Part shown: piece by piece, positions 1-7,236 of the stretch | Position numbering within the stretch: position 1 is the stretch's first letter | Layout: every line of letters begins with the position of its first letter | Assembly (NCBI GenBank): GCA_030648675.1 | Contig: JAUSGV010000066.1 | Coordinates: 1 to 33,941, forward strand | Length of the DNA: 33,941 nt | Source of the DNA: Dehalococcoidales bacterium | Lineage (GTDB): Bacteria; Chloroflexota; Dehalococcoidia; Dehalococcoidales; UBA2162 | Reading direction: 5' to 3' | The notes under the pieces: generated by a model | Told to the model about the DNA's origin: nothing | What the model saw: the letters and a program-made list of their open reading frames with translations, nothing else | Database searches by the model: none | Made by a program: the position numbers and the translations under genes

Positions 1-124
1 CTGACAACTGCCCATTCAAAGGTATTGAGTTCGGCATCGCCACAAAACCTTGGCCTTCGGTTCTATTAAGAGAGTAAGCAATTGTGCCCCAGACTTGTTT
101 TCCATCTATGTTTGTCACAGTCAT
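1..124. other. Left edge: possible gene end, direction undecided
   Basis: Two short open frames reach the window edge and I cannot decide between them. On the plus strand a frame from position 3 ends at a TAA at 75-77 and would be the last 24 residues of a gene. The T-tailed hairpin at 141-180 is oriented for that strand, which supports this reading. On the minus strand a frame starting with ATG at 124 runs leftward off the edge for 41 residues. It reads like ordinary protein but has no ribosome binding site. Neither is recognisable. The sequence left of position 1 would settle it. Confidence 0.3.
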
Positions 125-140
125 AACCACATTATTATAA

Positions 141-180
141 ACAGAGCCGGTGGAATTCCACCGGCTCTGTTTTCGTTTTC
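141..180 (+). terminator. Intrinsic terminator, perfect 30-nt palindrome
   Basis: Positions 141-170 form a perfect palindrome with arms ACAGAGCCGGTGG and CCACCGGCTCTGT around AATT. It is followed by a T-rich tail on the plus strand. On the minus strand the following bases are only moderately T-rich, so it may stop the tRNA transcript less efficiently. Confidence 0.6.
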
Positions 181-253
181 AGTTTGTTCGTCAGGAATTG
201 GGGAAGGTTACTTCGAAAAAAGCTTCAGTATTCTGCTGTGGAAAAGTTCTCTT

Positions 254-338
254 TGGTGGGGAAGGGGGGACTCGAACCCCCAAGCCTTGCGGCACTGGAT
301 CCTAAGTCCAGCTCGTATGCCAGTTCCGACACTTCCCC
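254..338 (-). tRNA. tRNA-Leu(UAG)
   Basis: The gene reads on the minus strand from 338 to 254. The 7-bp acceptor stem is GGGGAAG/CTTCCCC (332-338 with 258-264). The T arm is at 265-281 with the TTCGA loop core. The anticodon stem is CTGGA/TCCAG with loop CTTAGGA, giving anticodon UAG, which reads CUA leucine codons. A long variable arm lies between the anticodon and T arms, as expected of a class II leucine tRNA. The 3' CCA is encoded (254-256). Total length is 85 nt. Confidence 0.93.
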
Positions 339-349
339 GCGGCTACCGG

Positions 350-379
350 ATGTTAACAGAAAACCGGAATTTATGGCAA
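350..379 (-). promoter_or_regulatory. Probable promoter of tRNA-Leu
   Basis: On the minus strand a -35 TTGCCA (374-379) and a -10 TAACAT (350-355) are separated by 18 bp. The -10 ends 11 nt before the mature tRNA 5' end, so only a few leader bases would need trimming. Confidence 0.45.
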
Positions 380-429
380 GGGAAGAGCCTGACTGCCGTT
401 TGGTAATCCGGTCGCAATTACGAACCGTA

Positions 430-472
430 ACAAAAGAATCAGGCTCGCCGCGCAAGCGCAAACGAGCCTGAT
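430..472 (-). terminator. Intrinsic terminator of the zinc-ribbon gene
   Basis: A 10-bp stem (438-447 with 463-472, ATCAGGCTCG and its complement) encloses a second small GCGC/GCGC hairpin. On the minus strand it is followed by TTCTTTTGTT. It lies 42 nt after the stop codon of the minus-strand gene at 514-819. Confidence 0.6.
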
Positions 473-513
473 ATTATTCGAGTACTATTCAATTGTGAAC
501 CCCGCGAACCGAA

Positions 514-819
514 TTACCGGCGCGGTTTCACTTTGCTGTAGCATTCGCTGCAGTACACCGGTTTGCCCTGGCGGGGTTCGAAGGGAACCTGGGTCTCCTT
601 ACCGCACTCGCCGCAAACTGCGGGAAACATCTGGCGAGGTCCGGCTCCGGCTCCACCTGTCTCACCATAGCGGTTGCTACGGCGGCTCTGCCGGCAGGAA
701 GGGCAGCGCTTGGGTTCATTGGTGTAACCCTTTGAAGCGAAAAACTCCTGCTCCCCGGCGGTGAATTGGAAACTTGCCCCACAATCGGCACATTGGATGC
801 TCTTGTCCTGATAAGTCAC
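514..819 (-). CDS. Zinc-ribbon domain protein, CxxC-x17-CxxC type
   Basis: This 101-residue protein has two metal-binding modules. The N-terminal half has C10-x2-C13 and C39-x2-C42 around a FQFTAGEQEFFASKG core, typical of the probable zinc-ribbon family (zf-trcl) found in many anaerobes. The C-terminal half has C69-x2-C72 followed after exactly 17 residues by C90-x2-C93, which matches the CxxC-x17-CxxC domain. The linker is rich in Ser, Gly and Arg. Translation starts at GTG (819) behind a GGGAGGT site 5-6 nt upstream. The gene has its own promoter and terminator, so it is monocistronic. The biochemical role of the family is not established; nucleic-acid binding is a guess from the basic tail and zinc fingers. 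Confidence 0.85.
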   Translation of the reverse strand: MTYQDKSIQCADCGASFQFTAGEQEFFASKGYTNEPKRCPSCRQSRRSNRYGETGGAGAGPRQMFPAVCGECGKETQVPFEPRQGKPVYCSECYSKVKPRR

Positions 820-912
820 GAATGACCTCCCGCTATGTAATATTTGGTTCGATTAAGGTCATCCACGACCTGGAGCAAGGGATTCCGAGATAAACCTTAC
901 ACAAACCACTAC

Positions 913-946
913 TATATATATATACCCACTCCTCAATTTTTGTCAA
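913..946 (-). promoter_or_regulatory. Promoter of the zinc-ribbon gene
   Basis: On the minus strand a perfect -35 TTGACA (941-946) is followed after 16-18 bp by an alternating TATATATATA tract that supplies the -10. The 5' leader to the GTG start is close to 90 nt. Confidence 0.6.
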
Positions 947-992
947 ATGTAAGAGCTTCGCTTCTTGCGCACTCATTCTGCCGTACCTTCGT

Positions 993-1021
993 TTGACGCT
1001 TGATCGCAATAGCCGTTAGAA
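993..1021 (+). promoter_or_regulatory. Probable promoter of the M16 peptidase gene
   Basis: A -35 TTGACG (993-998) and a -10 TTAGAA (1016-1021) are spaced by 17 bp. They lie 34 bp upstream of the start codon. The -35 is good and the -10 moderate. Confidence 0.4.
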
Positions 1022-1055
1022 TCAAGCAAGATATTTTAGAGAGGTGTAAACCACG

Positions 1056-2318
1056 ATGTTCCACAAAACCACCCTGGATAACGGACTCCGGATCGTTACG
1101 ACCACCATGCCGCACACGCGGTCGGCATCATTCTGCTTCTTTATCGGCGTCGGTTCGAGATACGAAAACGAAGCTGTGGCAGGAGTCTCGCACTTTATCG
1201 AGCACCTGCTTTTCAAAGGCACAACCAAGCGGCCTACCTCCGGCGATATTTGCGCCGCTATCGAAGGCGTCGGCGGCATCCTCAATGCCGGCACTAACAA
1301 GGAACTGACGCTTTACTGGACGAAGACAGCCAAAATACATTTCCCCCTTTCCCTCGACGTCATCACCGACATACTGCTCAACTCCAAATTTGAACCAGCG
1401 GAAATCGAGCGCGAGCGCCAGGTCGTCATCGAGGAGATCAACATGAGCAAAGACTCTCCCGCTTCGATGGTCAGCCTGCTCATCGACGAACTGCTCTGGC
1501 CGGGGCACCCCCTGGGTAGAGATACTGCCGGAACTAAAGAATCGATGTCCGGTATCTCCCGCGAAGCGATACTCGAATATCTCCAAACACATTATTTGCC
1601 GGATAACGCCGTTGTTGCGGTGGCCGGCAACATCAAGCACCAGGAAGCGGTCGACCTGGTGAGTGAGGCTACGGCCGGTTGGAAAACCAGGCAGGCACGT
1701 CCGGCATTTCAGCCTTATCGTCCGCAGCCCAACCCGCGCCTCCGCATCGAGAATAAGGATACCGAACAAGCCCACCTTTGCCTTGGTTTGCCGGGACTCT
1801 CAATGGTCGACCCGAGGCGTTTCGCCCTCGACCTGCTTAACGTAGTCCTCGGCGAAGGCATGAGCAGCCGGCTGTTTATTGAAATTCGCGACAAAATGGG
1901 GCTGGCATACAATATCTATAGCAGCTCCGACCATTTCCTCGATTCCGGCTGCCTTACCGTCTACGCGGGCGTCGACCCGAAAAAACTCACCGTTACGCTA
2001 AAGGCAATAATGGAACAATTGTCCCGCATCAAGGAATTGATCCCGGAGGAGGAACTTTCCCGGGCCAAGGAATTGGCCAAGGGACGGCTGCTACTCCGTA
2101 TGGAGGACACCCGCGACGTGGCCGGCTGGACCGGAGGACAGGAAATTCTTACCGGCCGCATTCTCAGCGTCGACCAGGTGACCAAAAAAATCGATGCCGT
2201 GACTGCCAAAGACATCAAGAAAATAGCTGGGGAACTACTGGTTGGCGAGCAACTGCGCCTGGCAGTGGTCGGGCCGGTAAAGAAAGAAGAACCACTGGAA
2301 GAGTTGCTGAAGCTTTAG
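1056..2318 (+). CDS. M16 family zinc peptidase (mitochondrial processing peptidase-like)
   Basis: A 420-residue single-chain insulinase-family metallopeptidase, the usual size of bacterial processing-peptidase homologues. The inverted zinc motif H46-F-I-E49-H50 is intact. The third ligand is E126 in RQVVIEEI, 76 residues after H50 as in characterised members. Residues 1-200 form the catalytic M16 domain and residues 200-410 the second M16 domain, with the substrate-cleft segment GEGMSSRLFIEIRDKMGLAY. No signal peptide is seen, so it should act in the cytoplasm on peptides or small proteins. ATG 1056 follows a GAGAGGTG site about 8 nt upstream. The gene stands alone and ends at a terminator shared with groEL. 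Confidence 0.92.
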   Translation: MFHKTTLDNGLRIVTTTMPHTRSASFCFFIGVGSRYENEAVAGVSHFIEHLLFKGTTKRPTSGDICAAIEGVGGILNAGTNKELTLYWTKTAKIHFPLSLDVITDILLNSKFEPAEIERERQVVIEEINMSKDSPASMVSLLIDELLWPGHPLGRDTAGTKESMSGISREAILEYLQTHYLPDNAVVAVAGNIKHQEAVDLVSEATAGWKTRQARPAFQPYRPQPNPRLRIENKDTEQAHLCLGLPGLSMVDPRRFALDLLNVVLGEGMSSRLFIEIRDKMGLAYNIYSSSDHFLDSGCLTVYAGVDPKKLTVTLKAIMEQLSRIKELIPEEELSRAKELAKGRLLLRMEDTRDVAGWTGGQEILTGRILSVDQVTKKIDAVTAKDIKKIAGELLVGEQLRLAVVGPVKKEEPLEELLKL

Positions 2319-2326
2319 ACGAAAAC

Positions 2327-2358
2327 AAAAAGGCCCCGATTTTATCGGGGCCTTTTTT
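2327..2358. terminator. Bidirectional terminator between M16 peptidase and groEL
   Basis: A 14-bp perfect stem (2327-2340 with 2344-2357) with core GGCCCCGAT/ATCGGGGCC and a 3-nt loop. It has A5 on the left and T6 on the right, so it works as a Rho-independent terminator in both directions for the convergent genes. Confidence 0.9.
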
Positions 2359-2376
2359 CTCAATAGCTGCGGGAGG

Positions 2377-4002
2377 TTAGTACTCCATTCCGCCCATTCC
2401 GCCGCCTGCGGGCATGGCCGGAGTCTTTTCCTTTTCGGGGATATCGGCGATCAGCGACTCGGTGATCAGCACCATGACAGCGATGCTGGCCGCATTCTGC
2501 AAGGCAGAACGGACGACCTTGGTCGGATCGGCAATACCCCTTTTGACCATATCGACATATTCGCCGGCTTCGGCATCATAGCCGACCCCCTTCGGGCTCT
2601 TTTTGACGGTGTCGACGACGACAGAACCATCCTTCCCGGCATTGGTAGCGATCCAGCGGATCGGGTCTTCGACGGCTTTCCGCAGGATATCGACGCCGGT
2701 CAATTCATCACCGGTAACCTTGAGTTTATCCAGGGCCGGCAGGGCATTGATCAGTGCGGTACCGCCGCCAGGAATAATGCCTTCCTCAACGGCGGCGCGG
2801 GTAGCAGATAACGCGTCCTCGACGCGGTGTTTTCTCTCTTTCAGCTCGGTCTCGGTAGCAGCACCGACTTTGACGACGGCAACACCGCCGGCCAGCTTGG
2901 CGGCTCTTTCCTGGAGCTTTTCTTTATCATAATCGGAGGTGGATTCTTCGATCTGGGCTTTGATCTGCTTGATCCTGGCCTTGATGTCCTTCTCCAGTCC
3001 TTTGCCTTCGACGATAGTCGTGTTATCCTTGTCTACCGTCACGCGGCGGGCGCGGCCCAAATCCTCGACGGTCACCGAGTCGAGCTTGCGTCCGATTTCT
3101 TCGGAAATTACCGTACCGCCGGTCAGCAGGGCGATATCTTCCAACATGGCCTTGCGGCGATCGCCGAAGCCGGGGGCTTTTACGGCGCAGACGTTGAGGG
3201 TGCCGCGCAGCTTATTGACCACCAATGTAGCCAGAGCTTCGCCGTCGATATCTTCGGCGATGATGACTAAGTTCTTGGAAGCCTGCAGGATTTTTTCCAG
3301 GGCAGGCAACATATCCTGTACGGAAGATATCTTTTTATCGGTGATCAGGATGTTGGCATCTTCGATGACCGACTCCATTTTCTCGGCATTGGTGATGAAG
3401 TAGGCGCTGATGTAACCGCGGTCGAACTTCATACCCTCGACGAATTCGGTTTCGTATTCCAGACCTTTGGATTCTTCAACCGTAATGACGCCGTCTTTAC
3501 CGACTTTTTCCATGACGTCGGCGATAAGGTTACCGATCTTGGCATCTTTAGCGGTGATGGTGGCTACCTGGGCGATCTGTTCCTTGTCCTTAACTTCAAC
3601 AGAAATCCGTTTCAGTTCGGCAACAATCGCCGCGACGCCTTTTTCAACCCCTCGCTTTAATGCCAGAGGTTCGGCTCCCGCAGCAATGTTCTTGAAACCG
3701 CCGTTAACGATGGCATGGGCCAGAACGGTCGAGGTCGTCGTACCGTCACCGCAGGCATCGTTGGTCTTGGCGGAGGCTTCCTTTACTAACTGTACGCCCA
3801 TGTTCTGGAAGGCATCAGGAAGTTCGATTTCCTTCGCGATCGTTACGCCGTCATCGACGACCTGGGGAGCCCCCCACTTCTTTTCGATTGCCACGGCGTG
3901 CCCCTTTGGTCCAAGGGTCACTTTCACGGCATCGAAAAGCGTATCTATGCCTGCCTTCAAAGCACGTCGAGCATCTTCACCAAAAATAATCTGTTTCGCC
4001 AT
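2377..4002 (-). CDS. groEL: Chaperonin GroEL (Hsp60)
   Basis: A 541-residue group I chaperonin subunit forming the ATP-driven double-ring folding chamber that works with GroES. Visible hallmarks are the phosphate-binding segment TLGPKGHAV near residue 30, D51 in VVDDGVTIAKE, GDGTTTSTVLA at 85-95, the equatorial PGGGTAL segment near residue 410 and the flexible Gly/Met tail GGGMGGMEY at the C terminus. ATG 4002 is preceded by AAGGAGAG. It lies 27 bp downstream of groES and is cotranscribed with it from the CIRCE-regulated promoter. Confidence 0.98.
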   Translation of the reverse strand: MAKQIIFGEDARRALKAGIDTLFDAVKVTLGPKGHAVAIEKKWGAPQVVDDGVTIAKEIELPDAFQNMGVQLVKEASAKTNDACGDGTTTSTVLAHAIVNGGFKNIAAGAEPLALKRGVEKGVAAIVAELKRISVEVKDKEQIAQVATITAKDAKIGNLIADVMEKVGKDGVITVEESKGLEYETEFVEGMKFDRGYISAYFITNAEKMESVIEDANILITDKKISSVQDMLPALEKILQASKNLVIIAEDIDGEALATLVVNKLRGTLNVCAVKAPGFGDRRKAMLEDIALLTGGTVISEEIGRKLDSVTVEDLGRARRVTVDKDNTTIVEGKGLEKDIKARIKQIKAQIEESTSDYDKEKLQERAAKLAGGVAVVKVGAATETELKERKHRVEDALSATRAAVEEGIIPGGGTALINALPALDKLKVTGDELTGVDILRKAVEDPIRWIATNAGKDGSVVVDTVKKSPKGVGYDAEAGEYVDMVKRGIADPTKVVRSALQNAASIAVMVLITESLIADIPEKEKTPAMPAGGGMGGMEY

Positions 4003-4029
4003 TTTTCTCTCCTTAAACGTTAACCGGGA

Positions 4030-4347
4030 TTATCCGGTTTTGCTCTTTTTCGCGCTGCCCCTCTTGGCCAGGACGTCGCTTTCGCGAAGGATGATGACTT
4101 CCTCACCATCGACCTTGATCTCAGTACCGCCATATTTGGTATAGAGTACGATATCACCGACTTTGACATCCATATCGAGGCGCTTACCGTCTTCGCCCAT
4201 TTTGCCGGGTCCGACAGCAATGACTTCACCCTCTTGAGGCTTTTCTTTTGCCGTATCAGGCAAAATAATGCCTCCCTTGGTTACCTCTTCTCTCACGAGT
4301 GCCTTGACTACCAGCCTGTCTGCCAATGGCTCAAGCTTACCCGCCAT
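4030..4347 (-). CDS. groES: Co-chaperonin GroES (Hsp10)
   Basis: A 105-residue co-chaperonin, the heptameric lid of the GroEL chamber. It shows the family opening PLADRLVVKALVREE, the mobile loop EEVTKGGIILPDTAKEKPQ and the beta-barrel core GEVIAVGPG...VKVGDIVLYTKYGGTEIKVDGEEVIILRESDVLA. A short basic Ser/Lys tail extends it slightly past the usual 95-100 residues. ATG 4347 has a very strong AAGGAGGGG site 6 nt upstream. It is the first gene of the groESL operon. Confidence 0.98.
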   Translation of the reverse strand: MAGKLEPLADRLVVKALVREEVTKGGIILPDTAKEKPQEGEVIAVGPGKMGEDGKRLDMDVKVGDIVLYTKYGGTEIKVDGEEVIILRESDVLAKRGSAKKSKTG

Positions 4348-4403
4348 AATAAACCCCTCCTTCTAAATTTTGTTGGTTAAAATCCCTGATTTGCTAAGAA
4401 AAT

Positions 4404-4430
4404 TTAGCAGTCCCAGGTCGAGACTGCTAA
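4404..4430 (-). promoter_or_regulatory. CIRCE operator (HrcA site), variant half-sites
   Basis: A 9-bp inverted repeat with a 9-bp spacer: TTAGCAGTC (4404-4412), N9, GACTGCTAA (4422-4430). The CIRCE consensus is TTAGCACTC-N9-GAGTGCTAA, so each arm carries one symmetric change (C to G on the left, G to C on the right) and remains a perfect inverted repeat. It sits between the groES promoter and its RBS, the normal place for HrcA repression. No hrcA gene is in the window. Confidence 0.9.
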
Positions 4431-4434
4431 AACC

Positions 4435-4463
4435 ATAATAGCGCAGGCTAAAATTAGTCGCAA
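4435..4463 (-). promoter_or_regulatory. groESL promoter (housekeeping sigma type)
   Basis: On the minus strand a -35 TTGCGA (4458-4463) and a -10 TATTAT (4435-4440) are spaced by exactly 17 bp. The CIRCE element begins 4 bp downstream of the -10 and so covers the transcription start. The rest of the stretch up to 4685 is AT-rich, with nothing else I can name. Confidence 0.75.
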
Positions 4464-4685
4464 CTGATAATGTAGCTATTTACAGCTATTCTCAGGCATT
4501 TATACCGTTTTGTCACGTCTATATATATTTTTTATTGCTATCTAGCATGCATCTTTACTTTATTTTTCTCCATTATTTAATACGTTTACTGCTTTTTCGC
4601 TATATTTTTTTTAGAGCCGTATAAGACACTCGTTACCTTTCTGCCAGTTGAGAGGAAGAGAAATTCCTGTTACCCTATTAGGACG

Positions 4686-5471
4686 ATGGCTGCAGACCAC
4701 AGGATTTATTTTGGAGACGCCGAGACTGTCCTGAAAAAATTGCCCGACAATTTCTTTCAATTGATGGTTACCTCGCCGCCGTACTGGAACGTGCGGGACT
4801 ACGGGCACAAAGGTCAGATCGGCCGCAACGACACTCTGCAGGAATACCTGGACAAATTGGACGGAGTCTGGCGGGAAGTCGCCCGGACTCTGCTCCCCGA
4901 CGGTAAGATAGCGGTAAACATCGGCAACGTCTATTATTCGGAACCGGACGAGAAACGGCGGACGACGGCGAATCTATCCCTTCTGGCCTGGCAGCAACTT
5001 AATAATATCGACAGCCTGCGCTTTATGGGCACGATTTATTGGCAAAAGACGACCTCCCGTTCCGGGGCCGTTCTCTTCGGCAGCTATCCTTATCCCACGA
5101 ATTTCATGATCTCCAACGCCGTCGAACCTATCCACGTTTTCCGGAAAGCCGGTAAAAGACAGGTCTCGAAAGAAATAAGGGAAAGGTCAAAGGTTACCCT
5201 AAAAGAGCACCGCAAATTCCGTGATGCCATATGGAACGACATTAACGGCGTCGAAGACACCCATTGCGCCGCTTTCCCCATTGAACTCCCGGCCAGGCTG
5301 ATCAGGATGTTCTCTTACGCAGACGACTGGATACTCGACCCCTTCCTCGGCAGCGGGTCAACTATGAAAGCCGCCAAAGACCTGGGCAGAAAATCGATTG
5401 GAATCGAGTTGAATCCGGATTATTTGCCCAGGATACGGGAAAAGACGGGGATAAAGAAACCAACTGAGTAA
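4686..5471 (+). CDS. Solitary beta-type DNA methyltransferase (N4-cytosine/N6-adenine)
   Basis: A 261-residue S-adenosylmethionine-dependent DNA methyltransferase of the N6_N4_Mtase family. Motif IV is TSPPYWN at 29-35; the (S/T)PPY form is more usual for N4-cytosine than N6-adenine enzymes. The AdoMet motif I, ILDPFLGSGST, follows at about 216-226, so the motif order is IV then I as in the beta class. The central target-recognition region covers about 80-200. No restriction endonuclease, specificity subunit or Vsr gene is adjacent, so it is an orphan enzyme that could act in regulation or protection. The RBS before ATG 4686 is weak (AGGACG). The upstream 250 bp is strongly AT-rich. Confidence 0.85.
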   Translation: MAADHRIYFGDAETVLKKLPDNFFQLMVTSPPYWNVRDYGHKGQIGRNDTLQEYLDKLDGVWREVARTLLPDGKIAVNIGNVYYSEPDEKRRTTANLSLLAWQQLNNIDSLRFMGTIYWQKTTSRSGAVLFGSYPYPTNFMISNAVEPIHVFRKAGKRQVSKEIRERSKVTLKEHRKFRDAIWNDINGVEDTHCAAFPIELPARLIRMFSYADDWILDPFLGSGSTMKAAKDLGRKSIGIELNPDYLPRIREKTGIKKPTE

Positions 5472-5474
5472 AGT

Positions 5475-5633
5475 ATGAAACCCTTTTTGTTGGCCGCCCT
5501 GATCTTTATCGGGTTTCTACAATGTTCCTGCGAACAAACCAACATCGCAAAAGAGCAAGCTATTGCGGCACCCAAACCCGATAACTCAAATCAATCTATA
5601 AGGCCGTCAAATCGTCGGCTGATTCTGCTATAA
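5475..5633 (+). CDS. Small ORF with hydrophobic N terminus (possible lipoprotein remnant)
   Basis: This 52-codon ORF begins 3 nt after the methyltransferase stop. The translation opens with MKPFLLAALIFIGFLQCSC, a basic residue plus a hydrophobic stretch ending in Cys-rich sequence, followed by a polar tail. It looks like a lipoprotein signal peptide with a poor lipobox and almost no mature protein. It could be a tiny lipoprotein, a decayed gene or chance. There is no clear RBS, but translational coupling to the methyltransferase is possible. Confidence 0.35.
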   Translation: MKPFLLAALIFIGFLQCSCEQTNIAKEQAIAAPKPDNSNQSIRPSNRRLILL

Positions 5634-5634
5634 T
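5629..5634 (+). promoter_or_regulatory. Perfect -10 hexamer just upstream of the amidohydrolase ATG
   Basis: TATAAT at 5629-5634 ends 6 nt before the ATG at 5641. Transcription starting about 7 nt after the -10 would begin at or next to the A of the start codon, giving a leaderless mRNA. The region also lacks a Shine-Dalgarno sequence. The -35 region at the matching distance is poor (GTCAAA). Confidence 0.4.
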
Positions 5635-5640
5635 TCAGCC

Positions 5641-6495
5641 ATGATCGTCGATTTCCACACTCATATTTTCTCCCCGAAGATCAAACGAGACCCCACCGAT
5701 TACCTCGCCCGCGACGCCTGCTTCGCGGAACTGTATTCCGCACCGCAAGCCAAAATTGCCACCGCCGACGATTTGATCGCCAGTATGGACGAGAATAATA
5801 TCGATGTTTCCGTCGTGCTCAATATCGGCTGGACCAACCCAGAGCTTTGCACCGAGACTAATGATTACATCATGGAATCGATCGCCCGTTTCCCGAAACG
5901 TCTTGCGGGTTTCGGTATGGTGCAGCCGCGTTTTCCCGACGCCGCCCTCGCCGAATTAAAGCGTTGCGTTAAGGGAGGGCTGAAGGGTATCGGCGAATTG
6001 CGGCCCGACGTCCAGGGGTACGATCTCAATGATAAAGACCTGATGTCACCTTTAGTTGACGCGATGGTAAAAAGCGATTTGATTCTACTCACTCACGCGT
6101 CGGAGCCGCTGGGGCATCTTTATCCCGGCAAAGGGACGATAACGCCTGACATTCTCTTTCGCTTCGCTGCTGCCTTCCCGAAGTTGACGCTCGTGTGCGC
6201 CCACTGGGGCGGCGGACTGCCGTTTTTCGCCCTGATGCCCGAGGTAAAAAAAGCCTTGGTAAATGTATATTTCGATACCGCGGCTTCACTTTACCTGTAC
6301 GACGCCCAAATTTACCGCCAGGTTATTTCGCTGCTGGGAGCGGAAAAAATCCTTTTCGGCACCGACTACCCTCTTTTATCACCAAACCGGGTGCTGAAAG
6401 AAATCAAACCGTTGGCTTTAGGGAAAGAGCCGGAACGGCTCATTCTCGGCGGGAACGCCGAAAAATTACTTGATATTTGCGGCTGCGGAATTTGA
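5641..6495 (+). CDS. Amidohydrolase family 2 (ACMSD-like TIM-barrel metal hydrolase)
   Basis: A 284-residue metal-dependent hydrolase/decarboxylase of the Amidohydro_2 family. The metal-binding H6-x-H8 occurs in the opening MIVDFHTHIF. Later landmarks are LLTHASE (the middle His), LVCAHWGGG (next His), the catalytic-Asp strand ILFGTDYPLL and the terminal GGNAEKLL helix typical of the family. Substrate cannot be predicted; relatives act on carboxylated aromatics or amides. The gene has no Shine-Dalgarno sequence and may be translated from a leaderless transcript. It is followed by a REP-like hairpin region and then the phosphodiesterase gene. Confidence 0.85.
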   Translation: MIVDFHTHIFSPKIKRDPTDYLARDACFAELYSAPQAKIATADDLIASMDENNIDVSVVLNIGWTNPELCTETNDYIMESIARFPKRLAGFGMVQPRFPDAALAELKRCVKGGLKGIGELRPDVQGYDLNDKDLMSPLVDAMVKSDLILLTHASEPLGHLYPGKGTITPDILFRFAAAFPKLTLVCAHWGGGLPFFALMPEVKKALVNVYFDTAASLYLYDAQIYRQVISLLGAEKILFGTDYPLLSPNRVLKEIKPLALGKEPERLILGGNAEKLLDICGCGI

Positions 6496-6499
6496 ACCC

Positions 6500-6574
6500 A
6501 TACCTGCGGAAGCAGGTATCCAGAAAATCGCAGTATTATGTGCCAAGGGTATGCACTCTGGATTCCGTCAACGG
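6500..6574. repeat. REP-like hairpin pair
   Basis: Two small palindromes flank a short spacer. The first is ATACCTGC-GGAA-GCAGGTAT followed by CCAG (6500-6523). The second is ATTCCGT-CA-ACGGAAT (about 6560-6575), preceded by CTGG that can pair with the CCAG. This resembles the extragenic CCAGC-type hairpins at 22.1 kb. It occupies the gap between the amidohydrolase and the phosphodiesterase start. Confidence 0.5.
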
Positions 6575-6590
6575 AATGGTAAAAGAAGCC

Positions 6591-7166
6591 ATGGAAGAAA
6601 TTCGTTGTTTTATCGCCATAGAATTACCGGATGACATCAGAGAAGGACTCGGCCGGCTCATCGCCCGGCTGAAATCGCGCCAGCCGGATGTAAAATGGGT
6701 CGACCCCGCCGCCATCCACCTGACCCTGAAATTCCTCGGCTACGTCGCCCCCGATCGGGTCGGTGAAATCACCGAGGCGATTACCGACGCTGCCTGCGGG
6801 ATCCCGCCTTTTTCTCTGGAGGTAAAAGACTTGGGCGTGTTCCCAAGCTTAAATCGGGTCCGCGTCGTCTGGATCGGCGTGGAAGGGGAGACGGATAAAT
6901 TGCTGCAACTCCAGAAGCGTCTAGAAACCAACCTGGATATTCTGGGATTTCCTCCCGAAGAACGGGAATTCACCCCTCATCTGACCCTGGCCCGGGTGCG
7001 CGACACCGCCTCTCCGGCGGAACGCGAGGAACTCGTGCGGCTTATTACCGCCACCAAAGCCTCCCCTATCGGCAGCTTCACTGCAAAATCGGTAAGCCTG
7101 ATGAGCAGCCAGTTGGCTCGTACCGGGGCGGTTTACACGCAATTGGCCGCTGTCAAACTGAAATAA
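6591..7166 (+). CDS. thpR: RNA 2',3'-cyclic phosphodiesterase (LigT/ThpR, 2H family)
   Basis: A 191-residue member of the 2H phosphoesterase superfamily that opens 2',3'-cyclic phosphate ends of RNA. The two catalytic HxTx tetrads are H43-L-T45-L in AIHLTLKFLG and H130-L-T132-L in FTPHLTLARVR, about 87 residues apart as usual. I chose ATG 6591 because the family begins with the strand MEEIRCFIAIELP. The open frame extends upstream to 6477 through the repeat region and looks non-coding there. The SD is weak (AAAAGAAG). Confidence 0.93.
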   Translation: MEEIRCFIAIELPDDIREGLGRLIARLKSRQPDVKWVDPAAIHLTLKFLGYVAPDRVGEITEAITDAACGIPPFSLEVKDLGVFPSLNRVRVVWIGVEGETDKLLQLQKRLETNLDILGFPPEEREFTPHLTLARVRDTASPAEREELVRLITATKASPIGSFTAKSVSLMSSQLARTGAVYTQLAAVKLK

Positions 7167-7236
7167 ATATTTGTAATTAAAGCCTCCACCGTAGCCGTTA
7201 CTTCGGCATCCACATTTATCGCTCCGTGATTGCCTG

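Noticed and set aside
6477..6590. N-terminal extension of the phosphodiesterase frame to 6477
   Set aside because: The extra 38 codons run through the REP-like hairpins and overlap the amidohydrolase end. Family proteins begin at the strand starting at 6591.
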